Below, one piece after another: positions 38,397 to 47,420 of a stretch of DNA of 64,000 nt. The stretch lies in the NCBI RefSeq assembly GCF_000931935.2, contig NZ_AZAC01000001.1, forward strand, positions 62,001 through 126,000. Reading direction: 5' to 3'. Numbering within the stretch: position 1 is the first letter of the stretch; each line of letters begins with the position of its first letter. A model generated the notes under the pieces. It searched no databases, had not been told where the DNA came from, and was given only the letters and a program-made list of their open reading frames with translations. The position numbers and the translations under genes were made by a program. This DNA is from Dethiosulfatarculus sandiegensis. Lineage in GTDB: Bacteria > Desulfobacterota > Desulfarculia > Desulfarculales > Desulfarculaceae.

Positions 38397-41069
38397 GTGA
38401 GTAATAAACCGAAAATCTATTTGCTGGACGCCAGTTCCTATATTCATCGCGCCTTTCATGCGGTGCGCGGCTTGAGCACCTCGGACGGGGTGCCCACAGG
38501 CGCGGTCTACGGCTTTGTCCAGATGCTTTTAAAGGTCTTGAAAGACGCTGATCCTGAATACCTGGCCGTGGTTTATGATGCCAAGGGCCCCACTTTTCGT
38601 CATGAAATGTACCCGGCTTACAAGGCCAACCGGCCTCCCCTGGACCCGACCTTAAAAGCGCAGTTTCCCCTGGTGCGCCAGGTGGTGACCGCCTTTGACC
38701 TGCCCGGGGTGGAGATGGAGGGCTATGAGGCAGATGATCTCATGGCAACCCTTTGCCGCCTGGCGGTGGAAAAGGATTTTGAGGTGGTCCTGGTGAGCGG
38801 GGACAAGGATTTGTTTCAATTGCTTTCAGACCGGGTGACCATGTGGGACACCATGAAGAATAAGCGCCTGGGGCCTGCCGAGGTAAAGGAAAAATTGGGA
38901 CTTGGACCTGAGATGATGATTGATTTTCAGGCCCTGACAGGCGACAGCACAGACAATATTCCCGGCATACCGGGGGTGGGTCCCAAGACTGCGGTGAAGT
39001 TGCTTTTAGAGCACGGCAGCCTGGAAAAGGTGCTTGAGGGCGCGGCTGATATGAAAAAAAGCAAGATGCGTGAAAACCTCTTGCAGCATAAGGATCTGGC
39101 CTGGTTGAGCCGGGATTTGGTGTCCCTTGCCCAAGACGCTCCCCTTGGCTTTGAACCAGAGGACTACAAGGTGCGAAAGCCGGATCCCCAGGTGCTGACC
39201 CCTGTCCTGGCCAAGCTGGAATTCAATCGGCTTATCAATGAGTTTGCCACTCCCGCCCAGGAGGTGGAAACAGACTACCGCATGGTTCTGGATCCCTCTG
39301 AACTGGATGGCCTTATAGCCAGGGCCGGGGAGATCGGCTGTCTGGCCCTGGATACGGAGACCACCAGTGTGGAGGCTATGCGCGCCCGCCTGGTGGGCAT
39401 TTCCTTGAGCGCCGAGCCGGGCAAGGCGGTTTACATCCCCCTGGGGCATAACCTGCATCTTGGGGAAAAACAGGCTGATCAAAAGGCGGTTTTTGACTAT
39501 TTAAAGCCTGTGTTTGCAGATGAGAGCCTGGCCAAGGTGGGGCAGAATATAAAATACGATCTTACGGTTTTGGAAAGGGCCGGGCTGAGTGTTAAGGGGG
39601 TTTCCTTTGACACCATGCTGGCTTCTTATCTGCTGGCTCCGGGCAGGACGGCCCATAACCTCACCGCCATTGCGGCGGAAAACCTGGGGCGCTCCATGAT
39701 CTCCTTTGAAGAGGCGGTGGGCGGTAAAAACAAGTCTTTTGCCGATGCGCCTTTGGAAAAGGCAACCCAATACGCGGCAGAGGATGCGGATGTCACCTTC
39801 CAGGCCTTTAAGGTGCTTGAGCCCAAACTGAAACAGTCCTCCATGGAAGAGCTCTTTTATGAGCTGGAGATGCCTCTGGTGGAGGTTCTCACCCGGATGG
39901 AGATGAACGGGGTGGGGCTGGATGTCAAGGGGCTGGCTGACCTGGACAAGGAGCTGACCAGTCAGCTCGATGCCATTGAAGAGCGTTGCTACACCCTGGC
40001 CGGTCATAAGTTCAATTTGAATTCGCCGAAACAGCTGGGCGTGGTTCTGTTCGAGGAGCTGGGGCTCAGGCAGATTAAAAAGACCAAGAAGAAAACCGGC
40101 TACTCCACGGATATGTCTGTTTTGACCCAATTGGCCGAGGATCATGAACTGCCGGCAGAACTTTTAAACTACCGCACCCTGAGCAAGCTCAAATCCACCT
40201 ATGTGGAGGCCCTGCCCAAACTGGTCCACCCCGAGACTAAACGGCTGCACACCAGCTTCAACCAGGCGGTCACGGCCACGGGCAGGCTTTCCTCCTCCAA
40301 TCCCAATCTGCAGAATATCCCGGTGCGCACCCAGTTGGGTGAAAGAATAAGGCAGTGCTTTGTGCCGGAGGCGGGCAAGGTTCTGGTGGCTGCGGATTAT
40401 TCTCAGATCGAGCTGAGGGTCCTGGCCCATCTCAGCAAGGATGAGCTGTTGACCCAGGACCTTAGCCAGGGCCTGGATGTGCATACCCAGACCGCTGCCA
40501 GGCTTTTTGAAATTCCGGCCGAAGAGGTGACCGGTGATCAGAGGCGCAGGGCAAAGACCGTGAACTTTGGGGTGCTCTACGGCATGAGCGCCTTCCGCCT
40601 GGCCAGGGAGCAGAAGATTTCCCGAGGCGAGGCTCAGGATATCATAGACAGGTATCTGGGCCGTTATGCAGGCATAGCCGCCTTTACCCAGGATAATTTG
40701 ACCTATGCCCGGGAAAACGGTTATGTAACCACCCTTTTGGGGCGCAGGCGCTACTTGCCCGCCATCAACTCCACAGATCGCCTGGCCCGCCAGTCGGCCG
40801 AGCGCATGGCCCTAAACACCCCGATCCAGGGAACCGCGGCGGATATCATAAAAAAGGCCATGATAAAATGCCATGAAATGCTCGTAAATGAGTTCCCTGA
40901 AACCATGATGATCCTGCAGGTCCACGATGAGCTGGTCTTTGAGACTCCGGAAAAGGATAGGGAGCGCCTTTCGGAAAGGGTTCAGGATATCATGCAGAAT
41001 ATCATCGAACTTTCCGTGCCCCTGGATGTGGATTTGGGTTGGGGTGATAACTGGGCCCAGGCCCATTGA
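38397..41069 (+). CDS. polA: DNA polymerase I
   Basis: An 890-residue repair and Okazaki-fragment polymerase with all three domains. The 5' nuclease (1-290) has the VSGDKDLFQLLS and GVGPKTAVKLL motifs. The 3'-5' exonuclease (about 300-490) keeps its catalytic residues (LDTETTS near 320, NIKYDLTVLE, YAAEDADVTF), so proofreading should be active, unlike many Gram-positive PolA. The polymerase (500-890) has SSSNPNLQNIP, ADYSQIELRVLAHLS and VHDELVFE. GTG start behind AAGGAG. Confidence 0.97.
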   Translation: MSNKPKIYLLDASSYIHRAFHAVRGLSTSDGVPTGAVYGFVQMLLKVLKDADPEYLAVVYDAKGPTFRHEMYPAYKANRPPLDPTLKAQFPLVRQVVTAFDLPGVEMEGYEADDLMATLCRLAVEKDFEVVLVSGDKDLFQLLSDRVTMWDTMKNKRLGPAEVKEKLGLGPEMMIDFQALTGDSTDNIPGIPGVGPKTAVKLLLEHGSLEKVLEGAADMKKSKMRENLLQHKDLAWLSRDLVSLAQDAPLGFEPEDYKVRKPDPQVLTPVLAKLEFNRLINEFATPAQEVETDYRMVLDPSELDGLIARAGEIGCLALDTETTSVEAMRARLVGISLSAEPGKAVYIPLGHNLHLGEKQADQKAVFDYLKPVFADESLAKVGQNIKYDLTVLERAGLSVKGVSFDTMLASYLLAPGRTAHNLTAIAAENLGRSMISFEEAVGGKNKSFADAPLEKATQYAAEDADVTFQAFKVLEPKLKQSSMEELFYELEMPLVEVLTRMEMNGVGLDVKGLADLDKELTSQLDAIEERCYTLAGHKFNLNSPKQLGVVLFEELGLRQIKKTKKKTGYSTDMSVLTQLAEDHELPAELLNYRTLSKLKSTYVEALPKLVHPETKRLHTSFNQAVTATGRLSSSNPNLQNIPVRTQLGERIRQCFVPEAGKVLVAADYSQIELRVLAHLSKDELLTQDLSQGLDVHTQTAARLFEIPAEEVTGDQRRRAKTVNFGVLYGMSAFRLAREQKISRGEAQDIIDRYLGRYAGIAAFTQDNLTYARENGYVTTLLGRRRYLPAINSTDRLARQSAERMALNTPIQGTAADIIKKAMIKCHEMLVNEFPETMMILQVHDELVFETPEKDRERLSERVQDIMQNIIELSVPLDVDLGWGDNWAQAH

Positions 41070-41107
41070 GACATCCGGAGAGCCGCGGGGGGGTGGGAGA
41101 TCCTTAG

Positions 41108-41887
41108 ATGAAGAAGGCCTTTTCTGCATTTCGCATATGGCGTTTGGGAGACCACGGGCCGCAACAGGTGACAGACCGCCTGGTGGAAGAGGAGCCGGTT
41201 AATTTAATCGCCGACGGCATCAAGGCCGAGGTCCTGATGGCCACTCCGGGCCTGGAAAGGGAGTTGGCCGCCGGTTTCTGTCTCACCATGGGTTGGCTGG
41301 ACTCCAGTTCACCCGCCTGTGAGGTTAAATGGCGGGCCGATGCCAGAGAGGCCATTGTGCACCGGGCCAAGCCCGGGAAAAGCACCGTTGCGGTCAAGGC
41401 GACAGGTGGCGGCCCCTTGGGGCCGCGCCAGGCTGTGAAGGCGGAGTCGGGCCGCCTCATGGAGGTGGAGACCTTTACCCGCCTGACTGAGGCCATGTCC
41501 CAAACCCAGCCCCTTTTTGAGGCAACGGGAGCCACCCATGCGGTGGGCTTGTTTGACCTTAAGGGGGAGCTTTTAGTTGTGGCCGAGGATGCGGGCAGGC
41601 ACAATGCCCTGGACAAGGCAGTGGGGTCGCTTTGGCTGGAAAACAGGCTTTACGCGGCCAAGGCTGCCGCCTTTAGTGGGCGTATGAGTCTTGAGATGGT
41701 GCTTAAGTCGGCCAGGGCGGGTTTGGTTTTTCTGGCCGGAGTGAGCGCACCCACCGCCGCCGCGGTAAGGGCTGCCAATGACTTGGGCCTCACCCTCGGC
41801 GGGTTTGCCAGAAAAGGCAAGATGAATATTTATACGCATGCCGAGAATCTGTTATACCAGGCCAAGCCTTTTGTAAAATCAGACTGA
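41108..41887 (+). CDS. fdhD: FdhD-family protein lacking the CxxC motif
   Basis: A 259-residue homologue of FdhD, the sulfurtransferase that readies the molybdenum cofactor of formate dehydrogenase. Family patterns are clear: LVEEEPVNLIADG, PGLERELAAGFCLTMGWL, VVAEDAGRHNALDKAVG (about 157-173), SGRMSLEMVLKSARAG and GVSAPTAAAVRAA. The pair of cysteines that carries sulfur (C-x-x-C, residues 121-124 in E. coli) is missing; the region reads VKATGGGPLGPRQ. It may use another cysteine (Cys58, Cys70) or serve as a binding-only paralogue. It follows polA by 38 bp. Confidence 0.82.
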   Translation: MKKAFSAFRIWRLGDHGPQQVTDRLVEEEPVNLIADGIKAEVLMATPGLERELAAGFCLTMGWLDSSSPACEVKWRADAREAIVHRAKPGKSTVAVKATGGGPLGPRQAVKAESGRLMEVETFTRLTEAMSQTQPLFEATGATHAVGLFDLKGELLVVAEDAGRHNALDKAVGSLWLENRLYAAKAAAFSGRMSLEMVLKSARAGLVFLAGVSAPTAAAVRAANDLGLTLGGFARKGKMNIYTHAENLLYQAKPFVKSD

Positions 41888-41918
41888 TGCCGTTGCACCA
41901 TCACGGGAGTTATGAAGC

Positions 41919-42383
41919 GTGGATAAGGAAATATACGCTGTTTACAGGGAATTTCGTCCTTCCTGGCAGTCTTTCGGGGTCTATTTTCTGGGGGCCGTAA
42001 TTTTTGCCGTGGGGCCTGTTATCAACCCCGAAGCCCGGATCAGCCCTGCCCTGAGTCAGCTTTTATGCACACTTTTCTTAGGTTTTATCCTGGTTAAGCG
42101 CTTTACCACCATCTACAAGCTGGACCATGAAAAGATAAGCGCCCTTCTGACCTTTCCCAGTTCCAGAACCAGCCAGGCCCCCCTGGATAAAATAAGGCGC
42201 ATTGACCTCAGGAGGGGGCTTACCCAGAGACTTTTGAAAGTGGCTCATGTGCATATTTATATCGAAGGCAAAGAAGAACCGGCAGTGAAGATCTTCGGAG
42301 TTCCCCAGCCGGATCAATTTAAGGCGCTTTTGCTTGAAATGGGGGCCAGAGATCAGCCGGTCCACGGGGCCTGGCGGCGTTGA
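41919..42383 (+). CDS. membrane protein with PH-like (bPH) domain
   Basis: A 154-residue protein with two transmembrane helices (about 17-35 and 45-60) followed by a short beta-rich domain (YKLDHEKISALL, PLDKIRRIDLRRG, HVHIYIEG) of the YdbS/DUF304-like bacterial PH type. GTG start behind a weak GGGAG. Function unknown; bPH proteins often act at the membrane as adaptors. It is separated from fdhD by about 30 bp and may be co-transcribed. Confidence 0.6.
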   Translation: MDKEIYAVYREFRPSWQSFGVYFLGAVIFAVGPVINPEARISPALSQLLCTLFLGFILVKRFTTIYKLDHEKISALLTFPSSRTSQAPLDKIRRIDLRRGLTQRLLKVAHVHIYIEGKEEPAVKIFGVPQPDQFKALLLEMGARDQPVHGAWRR

Positions 42384-42598
42384 TTGCCGAAAAAATGAAA
42401 GACCCGCCAAGGAGAGCCTCGGTGGCAGCCCGCAAAAGCTTAATTACACGGTTAATTAGTTGTTTATGCCAATAAGATTGACACTGGCCGCACGGCCATG
42501 CTACTGGTAATTTTTAAGGACTGTAATAATTGACAGATTGGCCAGACCCTTTCTGTCTACCCTGAAATAAAAAGAAATTCACCTGGGGAGGTCTTGAG

Positions 42599-42949
42599 AT
42601 GGTGGCTTTAGTTGGCGGCCTGATTGCGCTTTTGTTGGGAATAATCGGTCTCATTTCCTGGTGGGATGAATTCCTGTGGCTGCTTAAGGGCTGCATTCCT
42701 TTGTTCCTGCTTTTGGGAGGGGCCTTGGCCACCTACCTGGGATCTGAGGAAATGAAGGATAAGCGCCGGGCGGAGATGGAAAAGGCCCGCGAACCCTTCA
42801 CTCCCGAGCCTAATGACGTGGAAAAATACAAGGCGGAAGTGGCCGAACTCAAGGCTAAGCTGGAAGCCATGGAATCCGATGACGAGGTCCAGGCTGAAGA
42901 AGAAAAGCCAGAGGAGCCCAAAGAGGAGAAACCCGTCACCGAAGGTTAG
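42599..42949 (+). CDS. small membrane protein with acidic coiled-coil tail
   Basis: A 116-residue protein with two closely spaced hydrophobic helices (3-22 and 28-47), then a charged coiled coil (KYKAEVAELKAKLEAMESDD) and a Glu/Lys/Pro-rich C-terminus. GGGGAGG precedes the ATG. The layout suggests an inner membrane anchor with a cytoplasmic acidic tail. I recognise no family. Terminator follows. Confidence 0.6.
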   Translation: MVALVGGLIALLLGIIGLISWWDEFLWLLKGCIPLFLLLGGALATYLGSEEMKDKRRAEMEKAREPFTPEPNDVEKYKAEVAELKAKLEAMESDDEVQAEEEKPEEPKEEKPVTEG

Positions 42950-42970
42950 TCCTTTAAAAAACAGGTTCTG

Positions 42971-43008
42971 AAAAAAGCAGACACCGTTATACGGTTGTCT
43001 GCTTTTTT
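42971..43008 (+). terminator. strong hairpin terminator
   Basis: AAAAAAGCAGACA pairs with TGTCTGCTTTTTT with an inner CCGT/ACGG pair. T run on both strands, so it may act in either direction. Confidence 0.88.
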
Positions 43009-43108
43009 AATAATTTGCTTCCAAGTCCTTTAAGACAACTGCTGTTGCTTAAGGGACTTTTTAGTTGGTCATTTGGCCCCGCAGGGAAAAGGCGGAAACC
43101 AGGGGTGG

Positions 43109-43151
43109 TAAAAAAGAAGACGCCAGGCTTGGGGAGAACCTGGCGTCTTCT
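43109..43151 (-). terminator. minus-strand terminator without an assigned gene
   Basis: A perfect 13-bp stem (AGAAGACGCCAGG and complement) around an 11-base loop. On the minus strand it is followed by a T run (TTTTTTACC); on the plus strand it is not. It therefore ends a minus-strand transcript coming from the non-coding region to its right. Confidence 0.6.
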
Positions 43152-43387
43152 AGAAAGAGAAAAAGGAAAATAGGGATCAGGCCTTGCCTGATGCCTATCT
43201 TTAAAGCAAAGTACATGCCAAATATTAGAAAAAAGGATTTTTTTAATTAATTTAGCATGTTGACGGAAAAGAACCACCTGTACCTCCGACGCGTAAAGGC
43301 CATGCGTACAAAAATTTGAACCGCCTCCTCATTTCAAAAACGGCTGCTCTTGGTTAACTATCTATTATTTCTGCTATTTTTAGGTCT

Positions 43388-43554
43388 AAAAAACATTACC
43401 TGTGAACTCAGACAGTCCGAAAAAACAGGTTAGACGCCTTCTCCGGATTCACAAACCCGCATATTCAAGGGGGCCGTGTGCGGTTTAAAATTTTTTACCC
43501 GGCCCCGGCTCTCGAGCTTAACACCACAAAATTCCCCTCTGTAGAGCAGGCGCC
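43388..43554 (-). ncRNA. candidate structured small RNA, 6S-like rod
   Basis: A minus-strand element in a gene-free stretch. A -10 box TATATT (43561-43566) would start transcription near 43554, exactly where GGCGCCT begins; this pairs with AGGCGTC at 43433-43439. Inside are CTCT/GGAG and GGAATT/GAATCC pairs, an unpaired central region, and a terminal stem GGGGCCG/CGGCCCC with an A/T-rich inner helix. The CCTTGAA beside the terminal stem resembles the central-bubble side of 6S RNA. An ACCTGT/ACAGGT hairpin and TTTTTT end it. The rod (about 125 nt without terminator) is short for 6S, and the -35 is poor. Confidence 0.4.
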
Positions 43555-43854
43555 CGAAATAATATAAAGTCTAACTGTTTAATATGATATAGTTTTCCAG
43601 TCATATAAAAGAAATGATTATCCCTCTTGAGGCAAGGTTGTCGCCTAAGACATCTAACATATTGTTTTTTTAGCCTTTGCACCATCGCCCCGCTTTCGGC
43701 GCCTGCTTGCGCATCTTTCCTGTTTTTTTTAACTTTATCTCTAAAAAACGAAAAAATAATTGCATTTTATAGCTAATTATTAAGTAAAAAATTTTCAGAA
43801 ACCATAAGTTTACTGGCTCTTGTCTATCCGTATAAACAGATAATTATGCCTAAC

Positions 43855-43883
43855 TTGACTTATCTTAATTTTTGCACTATAGT
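43855..43883 (+). promoter_or_regulatory. sigma-70 promoter of ablAB
   Basis: TTGACT, exactly 17 bp, TATAGT. One mismatch in each box. Transcription would begin near 43890, leaving a leader of about 210 bases before ablA. Confidence 0.75.
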
Positions 43884-44099
43884 ATCTAGCAATTGGCTGG
43901 GATGTTTTTTAGTCAAGCATTCTTGAGCTTTGCTCGCCATATAAATCCCACGCATAATCAGTCATAGCTTGGGGCTTAGGTCTTTATGAATCTTTGTGTG
44001 CATTATCTGCACAGAAAGAATAAAAGACTTGTGAGTGGTGTAAACTTTTGTAAATATCTACTTGAATATATTGCATTATATTGCAGAATCGGGGAACGG

Positions 44100-45416
44100 A
44101 TGAAGATCTTTAATGAGCATCAAAGGCAAGTTGCCAAACGCATAGATAAAGAAGCGGTTAAGTCCAACTGGACAGACTGGCATTGGCAGTTAACCCACTC
44201 CATTCAAAATGTAAAAACATTTGCCTCTCTTCTGGGAATTAACTTTTCAGAGAAAGAATTGCGCCTCTTTGAAGCTACGTCCCGAAAGTTTCCTCTTTCT
44301 GTAACGCCTTACTATTTGTCTTTAATAGATGCTGAAGATTATACTAACGACCCTGTATTCAGACAGTCGTTTCCCTCACCCAAAGAGTTGGATATAGGGC
44401 CCTATGACATGCGTGATCCATTGCATGAAGACGAGGACAGCCCGGCTGTGGGCATCACTCACCGTTATCCCGACCGGGTTTTGTTCCATGTCAGCAATAC
44501 CTGCTCCATGTACTGCCGCCATTGCACCCGCAAGCGTAAAGTGGGGGACACGGATTATGTGCCCTCGAAAAAAGAGCTGTTAAAGGGTGTGGACTACATC
44601 CGCAAAACACCTGCGGTCAGGGATGTGCTGCTCTCGGGCGGCGATGCCCTTATGCTCACAGACGAGCGTCTGGACTGGCTTTTGGGTGAAGTCACCGGCA
44701 TTGACCATGTTGAGGTGGTGCGGATCGGAACCCGTATGCCGGTGGTGCTTCCCTATCGGGTGACTGACGACCTGGTTCGGGTTTTAAAGGCCCACCATCC
44801 CCTGTGGCTCAACACCCATTTCAACCATCCCAGGGAGCTTACCCGTTCTTCCAGGCAGGCCCTGGCCCGGCTGGCTGATGCGGGCATACCGCTGGGAAAC
44901 CAGAGTGTGCTTTTGGCCGGGGTGAACGACTGCCCGAGGCTGATGCGGGAATTAATGCATAAGCTGGTTCAGGCCAGAGTGAGGCCTTATTATATTTATC
45001 AGTGCGACCTCTCCGAAGGCCTGACCCACTTCCGCACTCCGGTTGGCAAGGGTATGGAGATAATGGAGAGTTTAAGGGGGCACACAAGCGGTTTTGCGGT
45101 GCCCACCTATGTGATCGACGCCCCGGGTGGAGCCGGAAAAATTCCGGTGATGCCTAACTATTTGCTTTCATTGGGCACTCACAAGGTGGTATTGCGTAAT
45201 TTCGAGGGGGTTATAACCACCTATACCGAGCCCTCGACCTATGATCCCCCGGCCTGTGACCGCAACTGCGATACCTGTGAGCTTACGCTCAAGACCGAAG
45301 ACGCGGACGAATGGAGGGCCGTGGGCCTGGAAAAACTGTTCACGGACTGGGACGATACGGAAAGCCTCACCCCCAGCTGTACTGAAAGAATGGAGCGCAG
45401 GGCGGATGCCTGCTGA
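44100..45416 (+). CDS. ablA: lysine 2,3-aminomutase
   Basis: A 438-residue radical-SAM, PLP-dependent enzyme converting L-lysine to beta-lysine. The [4Fe-4S] cysteines are Cys135, Cys139 and Cys142 (CSMYCRHC). The SAM-contact GGDAL block ([10 protein letters not shown]) and the [13 protein letters not shown] stretch that holds the PLP lysine are present. I start at the ATG at 44100, since the upstream 38 residues are A+T-rich and unlike the family. The next gene encodes the matching acetyltransferase and overlaps by 11 bases, so the pair makes the osmolyte N-epsilon-acetyl-beta-lysine. Confidence 0.93.
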   Translation: MKIFNEHQRQVAKRIDKEAVKSNWTDWHWQLTHSIQNVKTFASLLGINFSEKELRLFEATSRKFPLSVTPYYLSLIDAEDYTNDPVFRQSFPSPKELDIGPYDMRDPLHEDEDSPAVGITHRYPDRVLFHVSNTCSMYCRHCTRKRKVGDTDYVPSKKELLKGVDYIRKTPAVRDVLLSGGDALMLTDERLDWLLGEVTGIDHVEVVRIGTRMPVVLPYRVTDDLVRVLKAHHPLWLNTHFNHPRELTRSSRQALARLADAGIPLGNQSVLLAGVNDCPRLMRELMHKLVQARVRPYYIYQCDLSEGLTHFRTPVGKGMEIMESLRGHTSGFAVPTYVIDAPGGAGKIPVMPNYLLSLGTHKVVLRNFEGVITTYTEPSTYDPPACDRNCDTCELTLKTEDADEWRAVGLEKLFTDWDDTESLTPSCTERMERRADAC

Positions 45417-46245
45417 CGTAATTGAAAAAATCGGCAACTCTCTGATCCAGCATGGCCCCCTAAACGACCGGGTCTATCTGATGTCCATGGCAAAAGAGGA
45501 TAAACCGCACATTGCCGAGACCCTGGAGCGTATTTCCCGGGAAAAGGGCTACTCCAAAATCTTTGCCAAGATACCGGCCGGTTCTCTTGATTGCTTTGTT
45601 GATCACGGCTACAGGATAGAGGCCAGGGTGCCGGGGCTTTACCTGGGCAGGGAAGAATGCCTCTTTCTGGGACGCTTTTTAACGCCGGCCAGGGCTGAGG
45701 AAAAGAACGGCGATCTGAAGCGGGAGGTGCTCGAGCTGGCCCTGGCTGCGCCCCAAAGTGAGCCAGGTGAACTTACTGCGGAGATCCAAATAAAATTATT
45801 GGGAAAAGATGACTTGGAAGGCTTGGCGGCCTTGTACACCGAGGTTTTTGCCAGCTATCCTTTTCCCGTATATGACCCCGGCTTCTTAAGCTCCGCGCTT
45901 AGCCAGGGCGTAGTGCACCTCGGCGCTTTCAAGGACGGGGAGCTTTTGGGCGCGGCTGCCTGCGAGGTGGATAAAAAATCCATGAGCGCCGAGATGACCG
46001 ATTTCGCGGTGCATCCCCTGGCCAGGGGCCTGGGACTCAGCAGACATCTGCTGAAAGCCATGGAAAAGGAAATGAAAAGGGCAGGTGTCCTGACGCTCTT
46101 CACCATTGCCCGCACCCTTTCCCACGGCATGAACCTGACCTTTGCCAGGGCTGGTTATGAATTCAGCGGCTCACTGGTGAACAACACCAATATCAGTGGC
46201 GCTATTGAAAGTATGAATGTCTGGTTCAAAAAGACTGCGGCCTGA
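45406..46245 (+). CDS. ablB: beta-lysine N-acetyltransferase
   Basis: A 279-residue acetyltransferase that would acetylate beta-lysine on its epsilon amine. The N-terminal half (1-120; [16 protein letters not shown] and YSKIFAKIP) is AblB-specific. The C-terminal half is a GNAT fold with the acetyl-CoA loop in [15 protein letters not shown]. The start ATG lies inside the last codons of ablA. The product is a compatible solute best known in methanogens and some anaerobic bacteria, and expression usually rises with salt. A terminator follows. Confidence 0.9.
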   Translation: MPADVIEKIGNSLIQHGPLNDRVYLMSMAKEDKPHIAETLERISREKGYSKIFAKIPAGSLDCFVDHGYRIEARVPGLYLGREECLFLGRFLTPARAEEKNGDLKREVLELALAAPQSEPGELTAEIQIKLLGKDDLEGLAALYTEVFASYPFPVYDPGFLSSALSQGVVHLGAFKDGELLGAAACEVDKKSMSAEMTDFAVHPLARGLGLSRHLLKAMEKEMKRAGVLTLFTIARTLSHGMNLTFARAGYEFSGSLVNNTNISGAIESMNVWFKKTAA

Positions 46246-46285
46246 TAAGTAACCCTGGTTTTTTTAATGTAATAAGGCGTAATTC

Positions 46286-46322
46286 GGCAGGTTGCCCCTT
46301 GAGGGCCGCCTGTCTTTTTTTT
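46286..46322 (+). terminator. terminator of ablAB
   Basis: CAGG-TT-GCCC pairs with GGGC-CG-CCTG around CTTGA, followed by eight T residues. Confidence 0.85.
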
Positions 46323-46461
46323 GAGGAAAAGGCCGGATTCGGACTCCGGTGTTTTTTGCTTTTTTAGATACTCCTTGGCCATGGCGGGTAAATAGGGTAT
46401 TTGTGTAATAATTCTACTGAACTTTCAGGGATAGGCAGGGGGAGTAAAGCCCGGTGAGGGG

Positions 46462-47394
46462 ATGGATATGTCAGTAAAAAGCACTTCGGAAAAACCAGGT
46501 TTACCGCCGAATTTTAACAAACTGACCCTTTCGGACAAGGATCTGATCAATGGTTTTTTAAAGGCTGAAAAACAGGTCGTCTCTGAATTCACCTTCACCA
46601 ACCTGTTTATGTGGAGAAACCATTATCAGACCGCCTGGCGGGTTTTAAACGACTGTCTGTTGATTGTTTTACGGTCCTTGGATAATGAAAATTTTTACGG
46701 ATTCCCCCCCTTTGGCAAGGGGAACAGGCAGCAGGCTGCCCATGATCTTATGACCGAGCTTGAAAAGAGCGGCAACCAGCCCCGGATCTTAAGGGCGGAC
46801 AGGGAATTTGTGGAAAATTGCCTGGACCTTGAGCGCTATGCTGCGGAGCCTGATCCGGACCAGGCAGACTATGTTTATCTGGCCGAGGAGCTGGCCCAAC
46901 TTAGGGGACGGCGCTTTCATAAAAAGAAAAACCTGGTAAACAAGTTTTACCGTAGTAATGAGTACGAATATTTGGAGTTGAATCAGGATATTGTCTCCCA
47001 GGTTCTGGAAATGCAGGAAAAATGGTGCGACTTAAGGCATTGCGAACTGGATCCCGGGCTTTTGCATGAGGACCAGGGGATAGGTGATCTTCTGGAAAAT
47101 TACGGAAAACTGGATTGCAAAGGCGGTGTGATCCGCATAAAGGGCAGGGTGCAGGCCTTTTCTCTGGGAGAACTCTTGAATCCCACCACTGCCGTGATAC
47201 ATGTTGAAAAAGCCAATCCGGAGATCACCGGACTATATGCAGCCATGAATCAATTGTTTGTGGCCCGGTCCATGAGCGGAGTAGAGTTTGTAAACCGTGA
47301 ACAGGACCTGGGCAGGGAAAGCCTGCGCAAGGCTAAAAAATCCTACAATCCCCACCATATGGTGGAAAAGTTTGATATCAGACCCCTTGACTGA
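46462..47394 (+). CDS. DUF2156 (phosphatidylglycerol lysyltransferase C-terminal-like) protein
   Basis: A 310-residue cytoplasmic protein of the DUF2156 family: double GNAT-like fold, with ASEFTFTNLFMWR-type opening (SEFTFTNLFMWRNHY), RFHKKKNLVNKFYR in the centre and VEFVNREQDLGRESLRKAKKSY near the end. Stand-alone DUF2156 proteins lack the membrane part of MprF and presumably transfer an acyl or aminoacyl group to an unknown acceptor. The ATG at 46468 has better spacing from AGGGG than that at 46462. It is followed 26 bp later by pyrE. Confidence 0.8.
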   Translation: MDMSVKSTSEKPGLPPNFNKLTLSDKDLINGFLKAEKQVVSEFTFTNLFMWRNHYQTAWRVLNDCLLIVLRSLDNENFYGFPPFGKGNRQQAAHDLMTELEKSGNQPRILRADREFVENCLDLERYAAEPDPDQADYVYLAEELAQLRGRRFHKKKNLVNKFYRSNEYEYLELNQDIVSQVLEMQEKWCDLRHCELDPGLLHEDQGIGDLLENYGKLDCKGGVIRIKGRVQAFSLGELLNPTTAVIHVEKANPEITGLYAAMNQLFVARSMSGVEFVNREQDLGRESLRKAKKSYNPHHMVEKFDIRPLD

Positions 47395-47420
47395 AAAGGG
47401 GGTCTTAAAAGGAGCCGCTC

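Larger units (their letters stand above)
43009..44099. other. 1.1-kb gene-free region
   Basis: Holds, left to right, the minus-strand terminator hairpin at 43109-43151, the small RNA candidate at 43388-43554, an A+T-rich stretch (43560-43830) with several T runs, and the ablA promoter at 43855-43883. Open frames here are short and lack ribosome-binding sites. The segment 43986-44099, upstream of the ablA start, looks untranslated. Confidence 0.6.

Noticed and set aside
42987..43277. 96-residue minus-strand open frame
   Set aside because: It runs through two terminator hairpins and has no ribosome-binding site or conserved-looking pattern.
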